A stretch of DNA of 64,000 bases from Epiperipatus broadwayi. Taxonomy: Eukaryota > Onychophora > Udeonychophora > Euonychophora > Peripatidae. The notes below the pieces were generated by a model, which worked only from the letters and a program-made list of their open reading frames with translations, had not been told where the DNA came from and searched no databases. Positions within the stretch are counted from its first letter, which is position 1, and each line of letters begins with the position of its first letter. Positions 10,607-24,200 of this stretch are shown in pieces. The stretch lies in contig JAQFVV010012477.1 of the NCBI GenBank assembly GCA_028023455.1, forward strand, positions 4,109,365 to 4,173,364, written 5' to 3'. The translations under genes and the position numbers were made by a program.

Positions 10607-11880
10607 ATGGATATTAAAATAGGAGTTTTTAATGTTAGAGGGTTAAACTCCCCACAAAAAATTGACCTCCTTGCTAAATGGTACGACATTGTTAAACTGC
10701 AGATAATGGGCATTATCGAAACAAAAATCTACAGTGGCTCATTAATCAACCCTATAGACAAGCTAAATTCCAAGGGCTTTACAGCCTTCTCAAACACATC
10801 TGACACTCCATCAGCGGGTACAGGCATCATCATTGATAAAGCCTGCCCATTTAGTTCTTTCAAAATCCTACATATTGATGCACACTTGCTGATAATTACA
10901 TTCACTCATAAAGCCATTACCTTAAACATAGCAATTGTTTATATCCCCCAGGTCCCACTATTATAAATAGAATTATACAAACTTTTAACTCTAGGTTCAT
11001 AAATGCTATGTATCCGACAAATATTTTGGGAGATTTCAACATGACATATCAGACCTTCACCGGCAAATGGTTACATCAGCTGTCCTTTCTGATGATGAGT
11101 GGAAGAGGCTTTCTGCCGGAGAAGGCCGTGTCATTTAACAATGGTAGACATTCATCACTTATAGATCTGGTTTTCTATTCACCATCATTACATAACATGA
11201 TATGCATTCAATTAAAGAATTCCCCCTCTCTGATCATGCAGCTGTTTTAGTGTCACTGGAAATTAATTTTGATAATAGAACAACAATTAATACAGGAAGA
11301 ACCATCAGAGTTCTACTACCATCATGCACACCAGAATATCTTTTTTCAGAAGTATACATATATCTACACAAGTTGAAGAATATTACAATGGATCCAGTCC
11401 AAGCATGGTGTGCTTTTACTAACCTGCTTTCATTTAATATTGATCATCTTACCAGGACAACAACATCCCCAACAAAACTACTAAAGCTTATGGATGATAC
11501 CTATAAAAAAATTATTGGCACTTCTCAATCAACTCGATCGTCCCTGTCTGATGGCATTAAAGAAGACATATCAAGAGTTAACAAACCAGCTTAAAGAATA
11601 TATCTCCATTAAAAAGAAAAGGTTATATTTAAATAAGCCACACATGTATACCAGAAACTTCATTAGATGGGCGCTAGGCCACCCCTCCCAGGTGCGAGTC
11701 CCAGCAGCTATTAAAGTTCAAACTGAAATTGTCTATGGAGATTTTATGTTGGAGCAGCTTTACATATTGTATAGAGAAAAATTCCAGAGGGTATCCTCTC
11801 CAAGTCTAATGGCCTTTTCACAAGATAGATCAGAAAATGAATTTAAAATTTCTTTAAAAGATTTCATTAAAAAATAGAAG
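10607..11880 (+). pseudogene. LINE ORF2, AP endonuclease domain and linker, frameshifted
   Basis: It starts MDIKIGVFNVRGLN, the N-terminal strand of APE-type endonucleases, with the metal-binding glutamate in GIIETKI and a later GTGI. The frame breaks at a run of five C near 10951, just after IVYIP. The second frame (11008-11250) has NILGDFNM and SLIDLVFYSP. The third (11202-11594) has FPLSDHAAV, the catalytic SDH box. A fourth (to 11877) carries a linker with GDFMLEQLYILYREKFQR and meets a stop in an A run just before the Ns. All catalytic motifs are present in order. At least two breaks fall in homopolymers, so base-calling errors are a real alternative to mutation. The reverse transcriptase is not in the sequence shown. 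Confidence 0.85.
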
Positions 11881-11886
11881 CGATGC

Positions 11887-12386
11887 NNNNNNNNNNNNNN
11901 NNNNNNNNNNNNNNNNNNNNNNNNNNNNNNNNNNNNNNNNNNNNNNNNNNNNNNNNNNNNNNNNNNNNNNNNNNNNNNNNNNNNNNNNNNNNNNNNNNNN
12001 NNNNNNNNNNNNNNNNNNNNNNNNNNNNNNNNNNNNNNNNNNNNNNNNNNNNNNNNNNNNNNNNNNNNNNNNNNNNNNNNNNNNNNNNNNNNNNNNNNNN
12101 NNNNNNNNNNNNNNNNNNNNNNNNNNNNNNNNNNNNNNNNNNNNNNNNNNNNNNNNNNNNNNNNNNNNNNNNNNNNNNNNNNNNNNNNNNNNNNNNNNNN
12201 NNNNNNNNNNNNNNNNNNNNNNNNNNNNNNNNNNNNNNNNNNNNNNNNNNNNNNNNNNNNNNNNNNNNNNNNNNNNNNNNNNNNNNNNNNNNNNNNNNNN
12301 NNNNNNNNNNNNNNNNNNNNNNNNNNNNNNNNNNNNNNNNNNNNNNNNNNNNNNNNNNNNNNNNNNNNNNNNNNNNNNNNNNNNNN
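11887..12386. other. Assembly gap, 500 Ns
   Basis: Exactly 500 N characters. The round number suggests a placeholder rather than a measured size. The missing LINE reverse transcriptase may lie here. Reading frames called across it are artefacts. Confidence 0.99.
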
Positions 12387-15300
12387 TTAAAATAAAATAA
12401 TCTGATTCTAGGCAATGCGTACAAACGATTTTTATAATCATATCTTTAATTAAATGATAGTTTCTATTTAGGATAACTTATATATAATTTATGGGTTATT
12501 TATCAGAAGTTACACTTATTATTTTAATATTTACCTTAATAATAACTGAAGCTGTTATACACATTGTACTCCTCAGCATAAGCTATATTGTGAGTGCTAC
12601 TTAATCATTAATCCGAATTAAAACCTAGTATTTGAACCCTCCATTGGCAAAACAAAAATTTTTAAATCACGTAATTTTAAACTTACTCTCTCCATTGACT
12701 TCACATGTGGATTACCAGCACCTATTCTCGCCTCACAATCCAGACATTAGATCATATATACTAGCACGCTCATTTTTACTAAAATGGATCGTAAGGAATT
12801 AACCCTCCAATATACCCGCTTATCTTGCCATAACTTTCTAAATAACACTATATTCAACACCTTCCATGGTGGAATTATCTCCTATTTTCTCATGAGGAAT
12901 ATGGAATAATACCGTAGGTCTGTAGAGTTAACTTACTACATTAAAAATAGTTTGGTGGGTCCTTGCCTCTACTTGGGCATAATAGGAACACACACTAATA
13001 TAATCCTCTCCTGGGATTTTAACTAATGAAATACACTAAATACGATATAAATTACTGATCGTCCTAACTTTTGAGAAGTCGATCATTTTGGTTATAAACA
13101 TACTCCGAATTCTAGATTTATCTATTCCCCTCATGGAAAATAAAGCTTTTGGGGAGATCATTTTTTTCCATCCCACAAAATAGATACATTACAATTATTA
13201 CTAATGTGAATATTAATCATATACTGATGCTATATCGGGGGCAAGACAATCAAATACACTAATTACACTAAATTTATGTTCGGGGTATACTTAGATCAAT
13301 GTCTGCAATCAATGGATATCACAGAATTAAACATAATAATTTTCACCTTTGCCAAAGAAACGATCAACAAGTAATTGGTAGTCTAATATCTTGAATCTAA
13401 TTAAGTGAATGCGTTAATAAAGAATAATTGGGAATAAGTTCCGCAATTAACATAGTATAAATTTGTTTCAAACTTTAAATAAGTAATATCCTGTATAGCA
13501 CTTCTAATTACTTCTGATAATTTTAACTAGCTATTTTACCTATTAAGTATCTAAATTTTTCTTCTTTTACACATCTAACATATAAATTTATACCCATAAT
13601 TGCATATCATAAGTAAATACATTTTATAAAATATTTTCCATGTCAAATATAAATTTAACCTAGAATAATTACAGGAAAACATACCTTTATGATTACAAGG
13701 TCATTTAAATATTACTTGACTATACAGCCTTTAACCTGTTGATAATAAAAAAAATACACATAATTTTACAAATTAGTAAAAAAAATTATTACTTAACAAG
13801 TGATTATTATCTCACTAGAAAAATGTTTTTCCGTTGGGCAATTTATCTAGATGAAGAACTTGATCCATCCATAGTTCACGAAGCAAATTTAAAATAAGAA
13901 ACACATTTTATTATTTCATTTATAAAATAAAAAGTTGCCTCCATTCTAGTGCATTTAATAAATTAAGCAAAGAAAACATAGTAGCGTTGGATGTTAACTC
14001 TTCCTTGAATTAACTGATATAATTTTGGGATCCAAGAAAACAATACATATTTTAACATGATGAATATTTGACAATTGACGATCACATATACAATTCTTTT
14101 CTTTTTACTATTGGCAATACGTATCATTTTTATTTAGCTAGCTGGCTTAGGAATAAAACTAATGCGCGAATTTTCCAAAACAACTATTATTATAAGGACT
14201 GCAGCTGACTTGCGTAGATATAAAGTTTTAATGACTCCAGTTGATGTATAATATAACATATTATATTATGGTTATAATTAAGTCACTAATGTTTGTGATT
14301 TTTATTCCTACTCTAGGAATTATAATTTGTCTTTAATAAGGAATTCTCCGTAAAATGCACACATACAAATTTTCCAATATTTGCCTTGAGAAAATTTATA
14401 TTTTCTTTAAAAAAAAATATACAGGTGCATAAGTAAATATCCTTGATCATTAATATTATTTTTAGATAATTTTCAGTGAATAAAACATATTTTAACGTGA
14501 GGAGCTTACATTATTTTTAAACGCAGACAATTTCTGTTAAAAAGAGCGCGAAATTTGATAGTTAACTTTCCTTGGCTTTTATAATATGTCTTTTAAATTA
14601 TAAATTTTCTTTTATACCATGAAAAGATATTTAAATGAGGTAAAGTTAACAAATAATTGATTATTTCCTGGAAATTACTCCTATTACTTAATTTAAATAT
14701 AATATTTTCCGTGATTACTGTAGTCAATACTGTCATTTTGAACTTTAGCATACGATAGTATATTTTTGCATATAAAAAGCTTTAAAATAGGTAGATGGCC
14801 ACAGAAAACAGAATATCTTATCAAATAGATTAGCCACACATGATATTATTGAACATTTACTGGACTTATATTTATTTCTGCAATAAAAAAAATATAAAAA
14901 AAATTTGTTACCGAATTTCAGTACTGCTTTCTCCTTGTAAAACTAATGTCAGACTAAACTTTCTTCAATTTTTGGCGGTCTTCTTTTAGCGACCTCTTAC
15001 AGAAAAATAATCATTTAATTATAACATAAACAAAAGAAAGAAAAAAAAATTATTACAGTTATATTTTTCCATATGATTTAAATAAATTACAAAGTACTTT
15101 GACAAATAATGAAAAATAATAAATATCTTTAACTAACAATGCTTATTAGTGGTGTATATTTCTGTATACATTATTATCTAAATTAATTTAAAAATCACCA
15201 GAAGTTATTGTGCTTTATGACAAGATATTCATCTACTCTCCCTCTACCCATCCAGAATCAATTACTGTTTATGATATGTGCTTTTATACTATATTAAATT

Positions 15301-15490
15301 GCTCTTATTGTTAATATTTTAATTAAATTATTCATGCTCTTCTTCAAAATGACATCACATTACTAAATTTATTAGTTATTTGCTTAAAACACGTTAAAGT
15401 GAGTAAATAGCATACTTTATTAATCACTTAATATTATTACTATTTTATTTTTTTATTTTCTAAAAAAGGATAGCATTGTTTTTCTGTTGA
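12387..15490. other. Less repetitive A+T-rich DNA after the gap
   Basis: About 3.1 kb with few simple repeats and no frame over 60 codons. Around 12700-13170 one plus-strand reading has WDFN and, about 45 residues later, a GDHFF-like word, faintly recalling an APE endonuclease. Stops are frequent and I do not call a gene. I see no similarity to the LINE reverse transcriptase expected after the gap, so the sequence may not be contiguous with the left side. Confidence 0.45.
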
Positions 15491-15494
15491 AACA

Positions 15495-15495
15495 A

Positions 15496-15537
<42 letters not shown>

Positions 15538-15553
15538 AATAATAATAATAATA

Positions 15554-15594
<41 letters not shown>
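15495..15594. repeat. Compound (CAT)n/(AAT)n microsatellite
   Basis: About 13 CAT units followed by about 18 AAT units with one G interruption. It abuts the inner edge of the right inverted-repeat arm. Confidence 0.97.
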
Positions 15595-16070
15595 TTATGT
15601 GGAGCACAATAAAATATCATTTGGTTCCAGAATATATTCATAAAATAATACTGTCATCACAATCTTAGAATATACATAACATTCATGCTCTTGAATTTGA
15701 TTAATAATTAGGTATGTAGTTTATATAAATGATGATGTATAAAACTGGTCTTTGATTTACATAATATAATTAAGAGGTATTATCTCTCTTATATAAATGT
15801 ATATAATATTTTATCATTGGAATTAAATGATCAAAGATGACAGATATATAACTACATATATTGTTATACAAGTTCGTATGTGTATAAAGCCACATGCCTA
15901 TGTTTTGTTTCTGATGCCAATCAATAACCATCTATTGTTGTATAGTTTGATCAAGTGTATTTCCAGGACATATTTCTTTAAAAACATATTATTAAACAAT
16001 TTGGCTTCATAACCAAACCATCATGCTCTCCAGATATGGTTATATAATTTGTTACCCAAATCCATGGGGC
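15595..16070 (-). repeat. Right arm of the ~9-kb-spaced inverted repeat
   Basis: The reverse complement of 7032-7470, with about 30 extra bases near 15890-15930. The 61-codon frame at 15827-16012 is within it and has no coding signature. Confidence 0.75.
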
Positions 16071-16079
16071 AAAAAAAAA

Positions 16080-19000
16080 CAACTGCTATAATATATATAT
16101 TTCTTATATTTCAACTATATTTTAGGATGTTAATTAAGAGATCTTTTTATTTATCAAAATATAATCTTAATATAAAAAAAAAGATTAAATTCATTACACA
16201 TAATATATATATTGCACATATATATATATATATATAATATATATATTGCACATATGTCTAATGCCATTTATTCGATATGAATGACTGAAAGATTAGTTTT
16301 ATATATATCTGTTAAGGATATATCCATTACCTCCCATGCCTGCACCTAATCTAGTTTATTGTAGTGAACCAGTTTAAGTTTTAGCATAAGTGTGGTATAT
16401 TTCCAGGTAAAATGGTCCTAATCTGAACTAACGAACATTCCCTATATTGTCACATTTAATAGTTTAAATTTGTTTTTTTTATTAGGTGCCAGGATTCTAT
16501 TTAGATATCCCTATTAAATCAATAATGAAGGCAATCCCCCCCTTTTTGCCACATCATACTAAAAACCTCTCTATAACATGAATGAATGAATAGTGCATAT
16601 ATTAACTTATTCCTATAACCTTTATACAAATATTGCAAATGTACTTTATATCTATATCATTATCTTACAAATAATAAATATAAAAATATAATAATATTGC
16701 GTTGGCATCAACAGTTGAATTTTACAAAGAAGATCTCTGAAAGAATATAGTTACAAGGCTTAAACAAATGACACATTGTAATTCTCTCCTTTCTCTTTTT
16801 TTATTTATGAGTATATTCAATAAAAGCAAAACATAAAAAAATTGTATTATCATAACAAAAATATTTATTGGATTCATTAACAATATAAATAGTTCATTAT
16901 GGTTCATTAAATTATGTTTTCTTTTCTCCTGGTTTATGTGAGACCTGAAAATTCTATAAAGTCACTTCAATAAGCATAGAAGTCCAAAAATCTAATTTCT
17001 TACCAGTAACATTGTTTAGTAGAATCCTTTTTTGGTATTATATATAATCTTCAAGTTTTCTTTGTGACCTGTATGTTAAGTTCTAACTTTGACATGAGGC
17101 TTCTATTTTAAGCAGGTGGTGATTTTATCTTTTTAAATAATTGTAAGTATGTTCAAAGGAATGAATTAATTGGCAATATATTCTAGCCCCCATCTGAATA
17201 TCAGCAGATATCATTGGGTAGTTTAACATCTTGTAAAAAATCTGAATATCAAAAGACACTTCTTTATATATGTCCATTCTTTTTTATCCCTCCAAAACCC
17301 ATTACGCTTGTGTATGTTGAATACCACTCACATTCCTTCTTCAAAATTTTCTTTTTCTTTAGATTTTTGTTCTCAAAGTTCTTTCTTTTGTAGTTACTGT
17401 GGCCATATTTAATTACCAACCTCTCCTTTGCAGAACTTCTATTAATATTTACAACCACTATTCACTTTTATTATTTAAACTTTCTCTTTTTTAATTGAAA
17501 GAAAAAAATAGCAACGTGTATTGCTTCAAGGAAAAGAAATTTTCTAAGTTTAATCCAATAAAATATTTATTCTATACATTAATTTGTGTCTACATCAAAC
17601 ATACTTTTATTTTATTTTTTCCTTTTTTCTTTATATTCATTTTAGCAAAATCTTCAAATCCAACTGCCAACACACCTTGCACAGCTGCAATATATATCAC
17701 ATATAACTATGTAACTATATATATACAAATGCATATTTACACACTATGGATTAAATATATTCTGTAATGCTTTTAAAAATTATTTCCCCTTAAATTGTAA
17801 TAATAAATTTTCTTGTTGTCAAACTATATAAATTCTTAGCTACATGTTTTCATTTACTGAGTAAATCAATTAATTTAATATGTTGTCTATATTAATTGCT
17901 TAAGAAGTATTATTATTTATTTAAAAATTCCAAAGTTAATAGTTTAAATCTGGATAAATTAATTTGAAGCATTCTATGTTTTAGATATATGCAGTAAATA
18001 AAGTTGTTTATATTTGTAAAATATGGTTATTTTATTTCTTACTTGTTAGGTTTTTAAATAAATATCTTAAAAATAGTAATTTGCTAAATATTAATTAGTA
18101 TATCTGTTTGAAATTATAAATTGTTTCATTAAGCTTAAAGATAACTAATAACGATAAGTTTTAACTTAAATAAATTTTTGTAATTAATTTATCTTCATTG
18201 CTTTTAAAATACTGGTTATATCTACTATACATGTATGTATAGATGTTTGTGCATACATGTGATAGATTAAAAGGGATTATTAAAAATAATATTTTATAAA
18301 AAGTTTACTATGACAATTTTAAAGAGCTCTTAAATAAAGTAAAAAAGAGTGTATTTTTAAGTAAAATAAGTAAATCATTTTTATTAGAATTAAATAAATA
18401 GCTTATTTAATAATTAAATAAAATTATTACTGTAATTATCAGTCTAAACATGTTTAGATAGACTTGATTAGAAAAGTTCAAGGGCAAGTCAATTAAAAAG
18501 GTTAAAAATATACTAATACTTAAAATATCCCACTCTAATATGTCAATTGTATTGGTTGAGCTATATCACATGACAATATTGCAGCATATGCAAAGGTGTT
18601 TGTGAAAAGAAAAAAACTGGAAAATAAAAACCATTAAATTTACTAATCTGCTTCTAATTTACTATTTCATTATCTTCAGATTATCTTTGTTATTTAATCA
18701 GCTTAAAAGTTTCCAGTTATTTTTTTTAAATGTTCAAGTAAAAAGCTAAGTGATCCTTGTGGTACTACTTTACAGTATGTGTTCAGCTATTTATTTAATA
18801 ATAATAATCACTGGAAGAAGTGAAAAATTATATTATTTTCTAAAGAAAATTATAAAGTGTTTTATGTGGAAAAGATACTGAAAACTGAGTAAACATTAAG
18901 AAAAATGCATATATTTAATTTATCATATTATAGACTTCAGTTAATTTGAATTTTTGGAAATTAACAATTGCTTTTAATACTTTATTGTATAGCTTTGGAA

Positions 19001-19400
19001 TTTGTTATTAATATTAAATGTAATATTTACCAATGTAACTGATTAGATCTTGATAAAGTTTTAACTTTAAAATAAATAACTTCTGCAGTCAATTTAATTA
19101 ATAAAAGGCAGTCATTATATGAAATAAATTTAAAAACTGATGCACTCTTTTACTATTAAACCAAAAAGGAGTGCAGTAATTAATTGTTTCCAAATTAGGG
19201 TCAGTCTTAAAAATAAAACAAATATGGTAATTATAGACTGCTTCCTACAATTTTAATGAAAGAAAATATTCTCCAGATCAATTTTATACACATTCCTTAT
19301 TAATAATAAACTGCTCAAGCAATCATTTAGATATTATATAATAATGATTTTTAACTGTTGTTATTGTTGAAATAGATTTGCTATATTAATATAAACCAAG
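16080..19400. other. A+T-rich DNA, nothing identified
   Basis: There is a small duplication of AATATATATATTGCACATAT at about 16202-16255 and several frames of 60-90 codons (16722-16907, 17264-17458, 17495-17767) made of Lys, Ile, Phe and Tyr codons without recognisable motifs. I see no gene. Confidence 0.5.
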
Positions 19401-19405
19401 CAATG

Positions 19406-19407
<2 letters not shown>

Positions 19408-19462
<55 letters not shown>
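19408..19462. repeat. (TA)n microsatellite
   Basis: A 55-bp TA tract directly followed by a copy of dispersed family 2. Confidence 0.97.
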
Positions 19463-19465
<3 letters not shown>

Positions 19466-19640
19466 TAGAAGATGATCCGGACCAACTGGTGAATACTGGT
19501 TCAGCACGAAAGACATATAATGGAAATCATTTATCTTTTTCACATGCATGTGATTATATGTAAAGCTTATATAGAGTGAATGACTGAAGTGTGTTTGAAA
19601 GTCTATGCTCAAATCCCCTTTAATTATAATTGGTTTAAGT
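19463..19640 (+). repeat. Dispersed family 2, copy a
   Basis: It contains CCGGACCAACTGGTGAATAC, then GGTTCAGCA, a CACATGCATGTGAT stretch and TAGAGTGAATG. The same series recurs at 28.5-28.97, 32.35, 54.2, 54.8 and 55.25 kb. As in the other copies, one end touches a TA tract. The family may be a SINE or MITE; its internal promoter is uncertain. Confidence 0.7.
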
Positions 19641-19644
19641 ATAT

Positions 19645-20870
19645 ACATTATACTTGTATTCAAGTATTATAAGTAGGTTACTACTTGGGTGAAAAGCTTG
19701 CAAAGTCAGACTAACTTTATTTCAAAAATGTGTCTGAACTGGTACAATATATTAGTGATATTTTAACAGGATTTCTTTATGGTTTTTTAAAGATAAAATT
19801 TTAATTATGATGTAAACAGAAAAACTATCAATTAAAACCGGGCATATTTGTGTAATCCAAATTGAATTGCGAATTTATATAATGTCTTATATTTCAAAAT
19901 GAATTCTGATCTCACATTGATGAATTACTTTACATAGTGGTATTAATACTTAATAAAGTTTATAGCACAGTAATTTAATAAGTCTTATCTTATGAGCAAT
20001 ATTAATGATCACAATATCATTATTATTACTGGCTTTATTTTTATTAAAAAAGATACCTACCACAGTCTAATGCATTGAAAAGTATCTGACAAATACTATT
20101 GTTAGATGATATGATTTTAATTTGTAATACCAGTTTTAATTGGTAGTTTGCTTGATTACATCGTAGCTGAAATTTACTTAAAAATATTCCCCCAAATTCC
20201 ATTAAATTATCAATATTTTTATCTAAAAGTCTATAAAAATCTTAATTATATATGAAAAATTTAAATTATTAATGAAAATGAAAATAATAATGTTAATTTT
20301 ATATAATTAAATCAGAATGAGCTCGACAATTATTAAATACTATAATTTCCTTACCAGTAGAGAATGCTATATGGTAAATATATTTTTGTTTTGTGGTCAA
20401 TTCTCTTACCATTATCTGACTAATCTAGATAAATCTACTACTATTGTTCTATAGCTAAAAATAGTTAAATATCTATTTATCAACCTATAATTGGATGACT
20501 TTTTAGGTTTGCTATAGACCTGATGATAGATAATAAATTCTGAATTATCCAAAAATTTTAAGCTGTCTGAAAAAAATACCCAAATTTTATTTAGGTAGGA
20601 ACTCTAAATCATGAACATGATAAGCAGATGCAATAGCTATTATATTGTGAAATCTTACAATATAGATATAAATGCCACACACATGATACTTAATAGAGTT
20701 TGTTATACACTTTTAATACCGAGATGCTAAAATAAATCACATTAAGAGTATCAAACAATGACAATTACAATGAGGATGATCAAATGTTATTTTTAATTAT
20801 ATTATTATGATTCTTAATTCTTCCAAATATATTAGAATAGAGAACTTAACATGCCCACACCAACATATAT
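19645..20870. other. A+T-rich DNA, nothing identified
   Basis: No frame of note and no repeat that I can recognise. Confidence 0.5.
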
Positions 20871-20927
20871 ATATATTTCAAGAATATGTGATCAAATAGA
20901 AGTTTTAAATATATATATGCTAAAATT

Positions 20928-21236
20928 CATAAAAATAGATTTAAGAATAAGAATCTTAGTTCAGCTTTATAAGTACATGAATGTGATACCGGCCATAAAA
21001 TACTGCTCAGTGATGCAAAGATTGTCTGTAATAAAGTTAATAAAATTAAAAAATGAGTCAAAGAGACTCTTTTGATTAATTATTTTGGATCTAAGGACAT
21101 TAATCTAATTACAACTTCCTTTAATATTAAAGACAAGTTACCAATGAATTGTGGGTAGTTTTATGATTACAATATAGATGCTGTTTGTTTTAAGTTTTCA
21201 CTGGAGAAGTTCTATTTGATTTATAGAATAACTATG
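20928..21236 (+). pseudogene. Penelope-like endonuclease fragment, copy 2 (5'-truncated)
   Basis: Plus-strand translation reads KIHKNRFKNKNLSSAL, a stop, then VHECDTGHKILLSDAKIV and later GSKDINLITTSFNIKDK. The middle block parallels the copy at 58.8 kb (HELNTGHKILFDNAEIIFYK) and the block order follows the copy at 1.3 kb. The GIY-YIG core itself is cut off; what remains is the later half with the H...GH motif. After the stop lies the conserved end sequence CACTGGAGAAG plus a hairpin (21199-21236), as in the other copies. Confidence 0.7.
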
Positions 21237-21239
21237 GCT

Positions 21240-24200
21240 ATGATTTTTTTTTTTTATAAAATTTAATTTTGATAATATTTATTATTATTCCAGTTTATTT
21301 TAATATACGTGAATATAATTAATAATATACTGTAACCTTTAATTTGTAATGAGACTTAATACTCTAAATATTAAATGGAAAAGGAGGAAGTGAAGCATTA
21401 AAAATATTAAGTGTAAATCATTAATTTACTTATTCTTTAATAATGTTAGTAATCGATGTGGGAAAATGGAGCTATAGACTGTATAAATATTTCTTCAAGC
21501 AATGTTATTACTTTTTTCGACTATTGTCAAATTGAAGGCAGAATTTGTTTTTTTTTTTTTTTCATAAAGAGAAAGAAGTCACGTGATACAACACTTATTC
21601 TATTTAGTATAAGGCTAAATGACAAGAATGTAAAACACAATACTAATGTAAACAAAGAAGACAAATAATAGTGACAACAATTCGAATCATTAAACTTTGA
21701 AAAAGATCACCAAAATTATAATCTAAATATAAAAGTTATGATTAAAATAACTATGAACTCAGAAATGACCGAGAAACTTGGCATTTCCCACTAGTAAAAA
21801 AGGCTACATTTTGTTTACTGATAATTAACGCATTGACATTTCTCTGATCAATTCAGGGTTTAAAAATCTATGTAACTATAATTAGATACCTATTTTTGTA
21901 AATCTGTTTAAAAGTTGGAAAGGTAACCTCCGTGATGGCTTGACAGACAGATGTAGCAATTACCACGCTATGAGACAATCTGAACATAAAATTAAACTAT
22001 ACTGTGTGAGTAAAGCAATAGAAAAAAATAATAAACCAGTTACTTAAAGATAGTATTCACTTTATTTAATTTTACAGCTAGTTGACATGCGTAAATGTAG
22101 CACTGAAGTTTTGTTACAAATGAATAAACAGTTCCCCATCCCGATAAATCGATTTTAGAAACTTTCTGTTCATAGTAAGCTATGTTATCAACCTAGTAAA
22201 CTTCGCAGGGATGGGGTTTTATTAAATGATCACTGAACTCAATCGCTAAATCATCAGATTGCTTTCACAGTTGAAGAAGAGGGTGAGGGGGATAACATAC
22301 ATAATAAAAATAGAAAGTGCTAGGTGATAAATTGTAAAATGCACAATGCGCTCCGTAAATGTGAAATTAATGAATAAAGAATTTAAAACTCAAAATATTT
22401 TTTTTTCCTCTTAAAGATTAATGAGTGGAAAAGTAAAACTAGTTAATATTGCTGTTAAAAATACAAAACAGAAATATTACAGTGTAAAGATGTTTCAACT
22501 TTGATTAAATTTTATCTTCTTTCAAGTGTTATTAAGTCTTTAACAAATAATCGCCATTATATATATATAAAAATAAATGAAACGTAAACCACGGCGATAA
22601 ATCATTATTATAAAAATAAAATTAACATGATTTATTTATGAAGGTAACCATTTTAAAAATATTTATATTTATATTAAAATATTTTAGATTTTTTTATAAC
22701 AAACTTTAAAAATGATTTTTATTCTCCGTATGCCGTCATCCTTATCATTAATTGTCTACCAAATCTATCTTTCAAATAATCGAACTACTCCTCTTTTTAA
22801 ATTCATGAATCTATTGCTGTTTCTATAATCCTTTTTACATATTTAATTTCTTTGCCTTGAAAAAGCTTAAATCTAATATTTTTTTCCTAGTTTTATCAAA
22901 AAACAATAGTTTTTACTTATAATATGAATATAACTCTTTATTCATTTTAAAACTTCCACTCTTTCTATTTTCTAATTGTCCACCACTTTCTTCAATCTAA
23001 TTTTAATAGATCATTAACAATCTTCTTCCTATATTAAAGTACTGTTTAGTTTTAATATACTTTAAAATCTTTATCACTACTTCCACTATTTGTATCATTG
23101 TTATTTAGCTTCTGCAATATTTAAACGCATTAACTTTCTTTATAATTTCGCGGTTGAATGCTACCTTTAATCTTTTAATTGTCACCTATTTATTTTGTTA
23201 TATTATTTATATATAAAATAAAATCACTCCAATAATGTGGAATAGGTGATATCGTCTGGATTTATTCCAAGAAACCTGTAAAATCTTTTAAATATGCTTA
23301 GATCTTAATTAAACAAGGGCTTATTTTTCCAAAAACTGTTTTGATTTGATATATATAACTTAATCCATCTATCTCTAAATGCTAACTAAAACAGTTTTTA
23401 AAACAATATTTATTCAATAACTGTTAAAAATGTATTATAACTATAATGCAATTAAACGTTATTATCTTAGAATTGTAAAGTCACATTAAGCAAGATAATA
23501 AAATATTGTTACTAGATTGTTATTATCTGGCACAGAATTTACCAAATATTTTTAAAAAGTATTAATGTACACGAATGCATAATAATAAATTATCAGTATG
23601 ATTAATATTTACAATTTTTAATAACTATTTAGCAATTATAGATTGGCACATTTTGCTGGTAAGTTTAAATGACGTCATTCTTATTCAGACAGAAAGTAAA
23701 ACGTTATACTCAAGTATGATATCATAAGACTTTTATGAGTATGATTCACAGCTATAGTTAAGCTAGGTGCATAAAATCATTAATCTATAGTCCTCGTATT
23801 CTGTGTCTTATAATATTTTGTTTAAACTCTTATCTATCAATATTAATTGACTGCAACTCAGCAAAACCCTTATAGAAAGCCAAATATTAATTTTGCATTC
23901 AGATCCACAACTATTCTGTAATATTGGAATTATTATCTTGATTGCTGGCATAATATATGTGCAAACAAATTGTATATAAGTTATATAGGATTAAATTATT
24001 TTATGTTGGAAATATCATGAAATGATTTAATTAATTAAAAATTATATATATTGCTGGTAAAAATAGGTGTTAAAAAAGAAGAGGATGAACATATTAAGAG
24101 GATAGACTTCAGTATCACATTAGTAAACACATTTTAAAGCAGGCTCCAAAATACAATCAGATGACATGTCATTGTGGAGAAATTAGATTTATATAATGAT

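Larger units (their letters stand above)
8850..11886 (+). mobile_element. APE-type LINE, 5' part, truncated by assembly gap
   Basis: It consists of an ORF1 with two zinc knuckles, a 131-bp gap and an ORF2 that begins with an apurinic-type endonuclease domain. The sequence runs into a block of 500 Ns before any reverse transcriptase appears. The 5' boundary is not visible; (TAC)n lies just upstream. A decayed relative on the minus strand at 24.5-26.1 kb matches both ORFs, so this is a family resident in the genome. The zinc-knuckle ORF1 followed by an APE endonuclease fits the L1/Tx1-like or a similar clade, but without the reverse transcriptase I cannot fix the clade. Confidence 0.85.

Noticed and set aside
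11854-12441. Three long open frames (170-195 codons) across the N block
   Set aside because: They consist almost wholly of unknown residues from the 500 Ns.
12700-13170. Second endonuclease domain just after the gap
   Set aside because: Only two short words (WDFN and GDHFF-like) recall the family, with stops between them; too weak to call.
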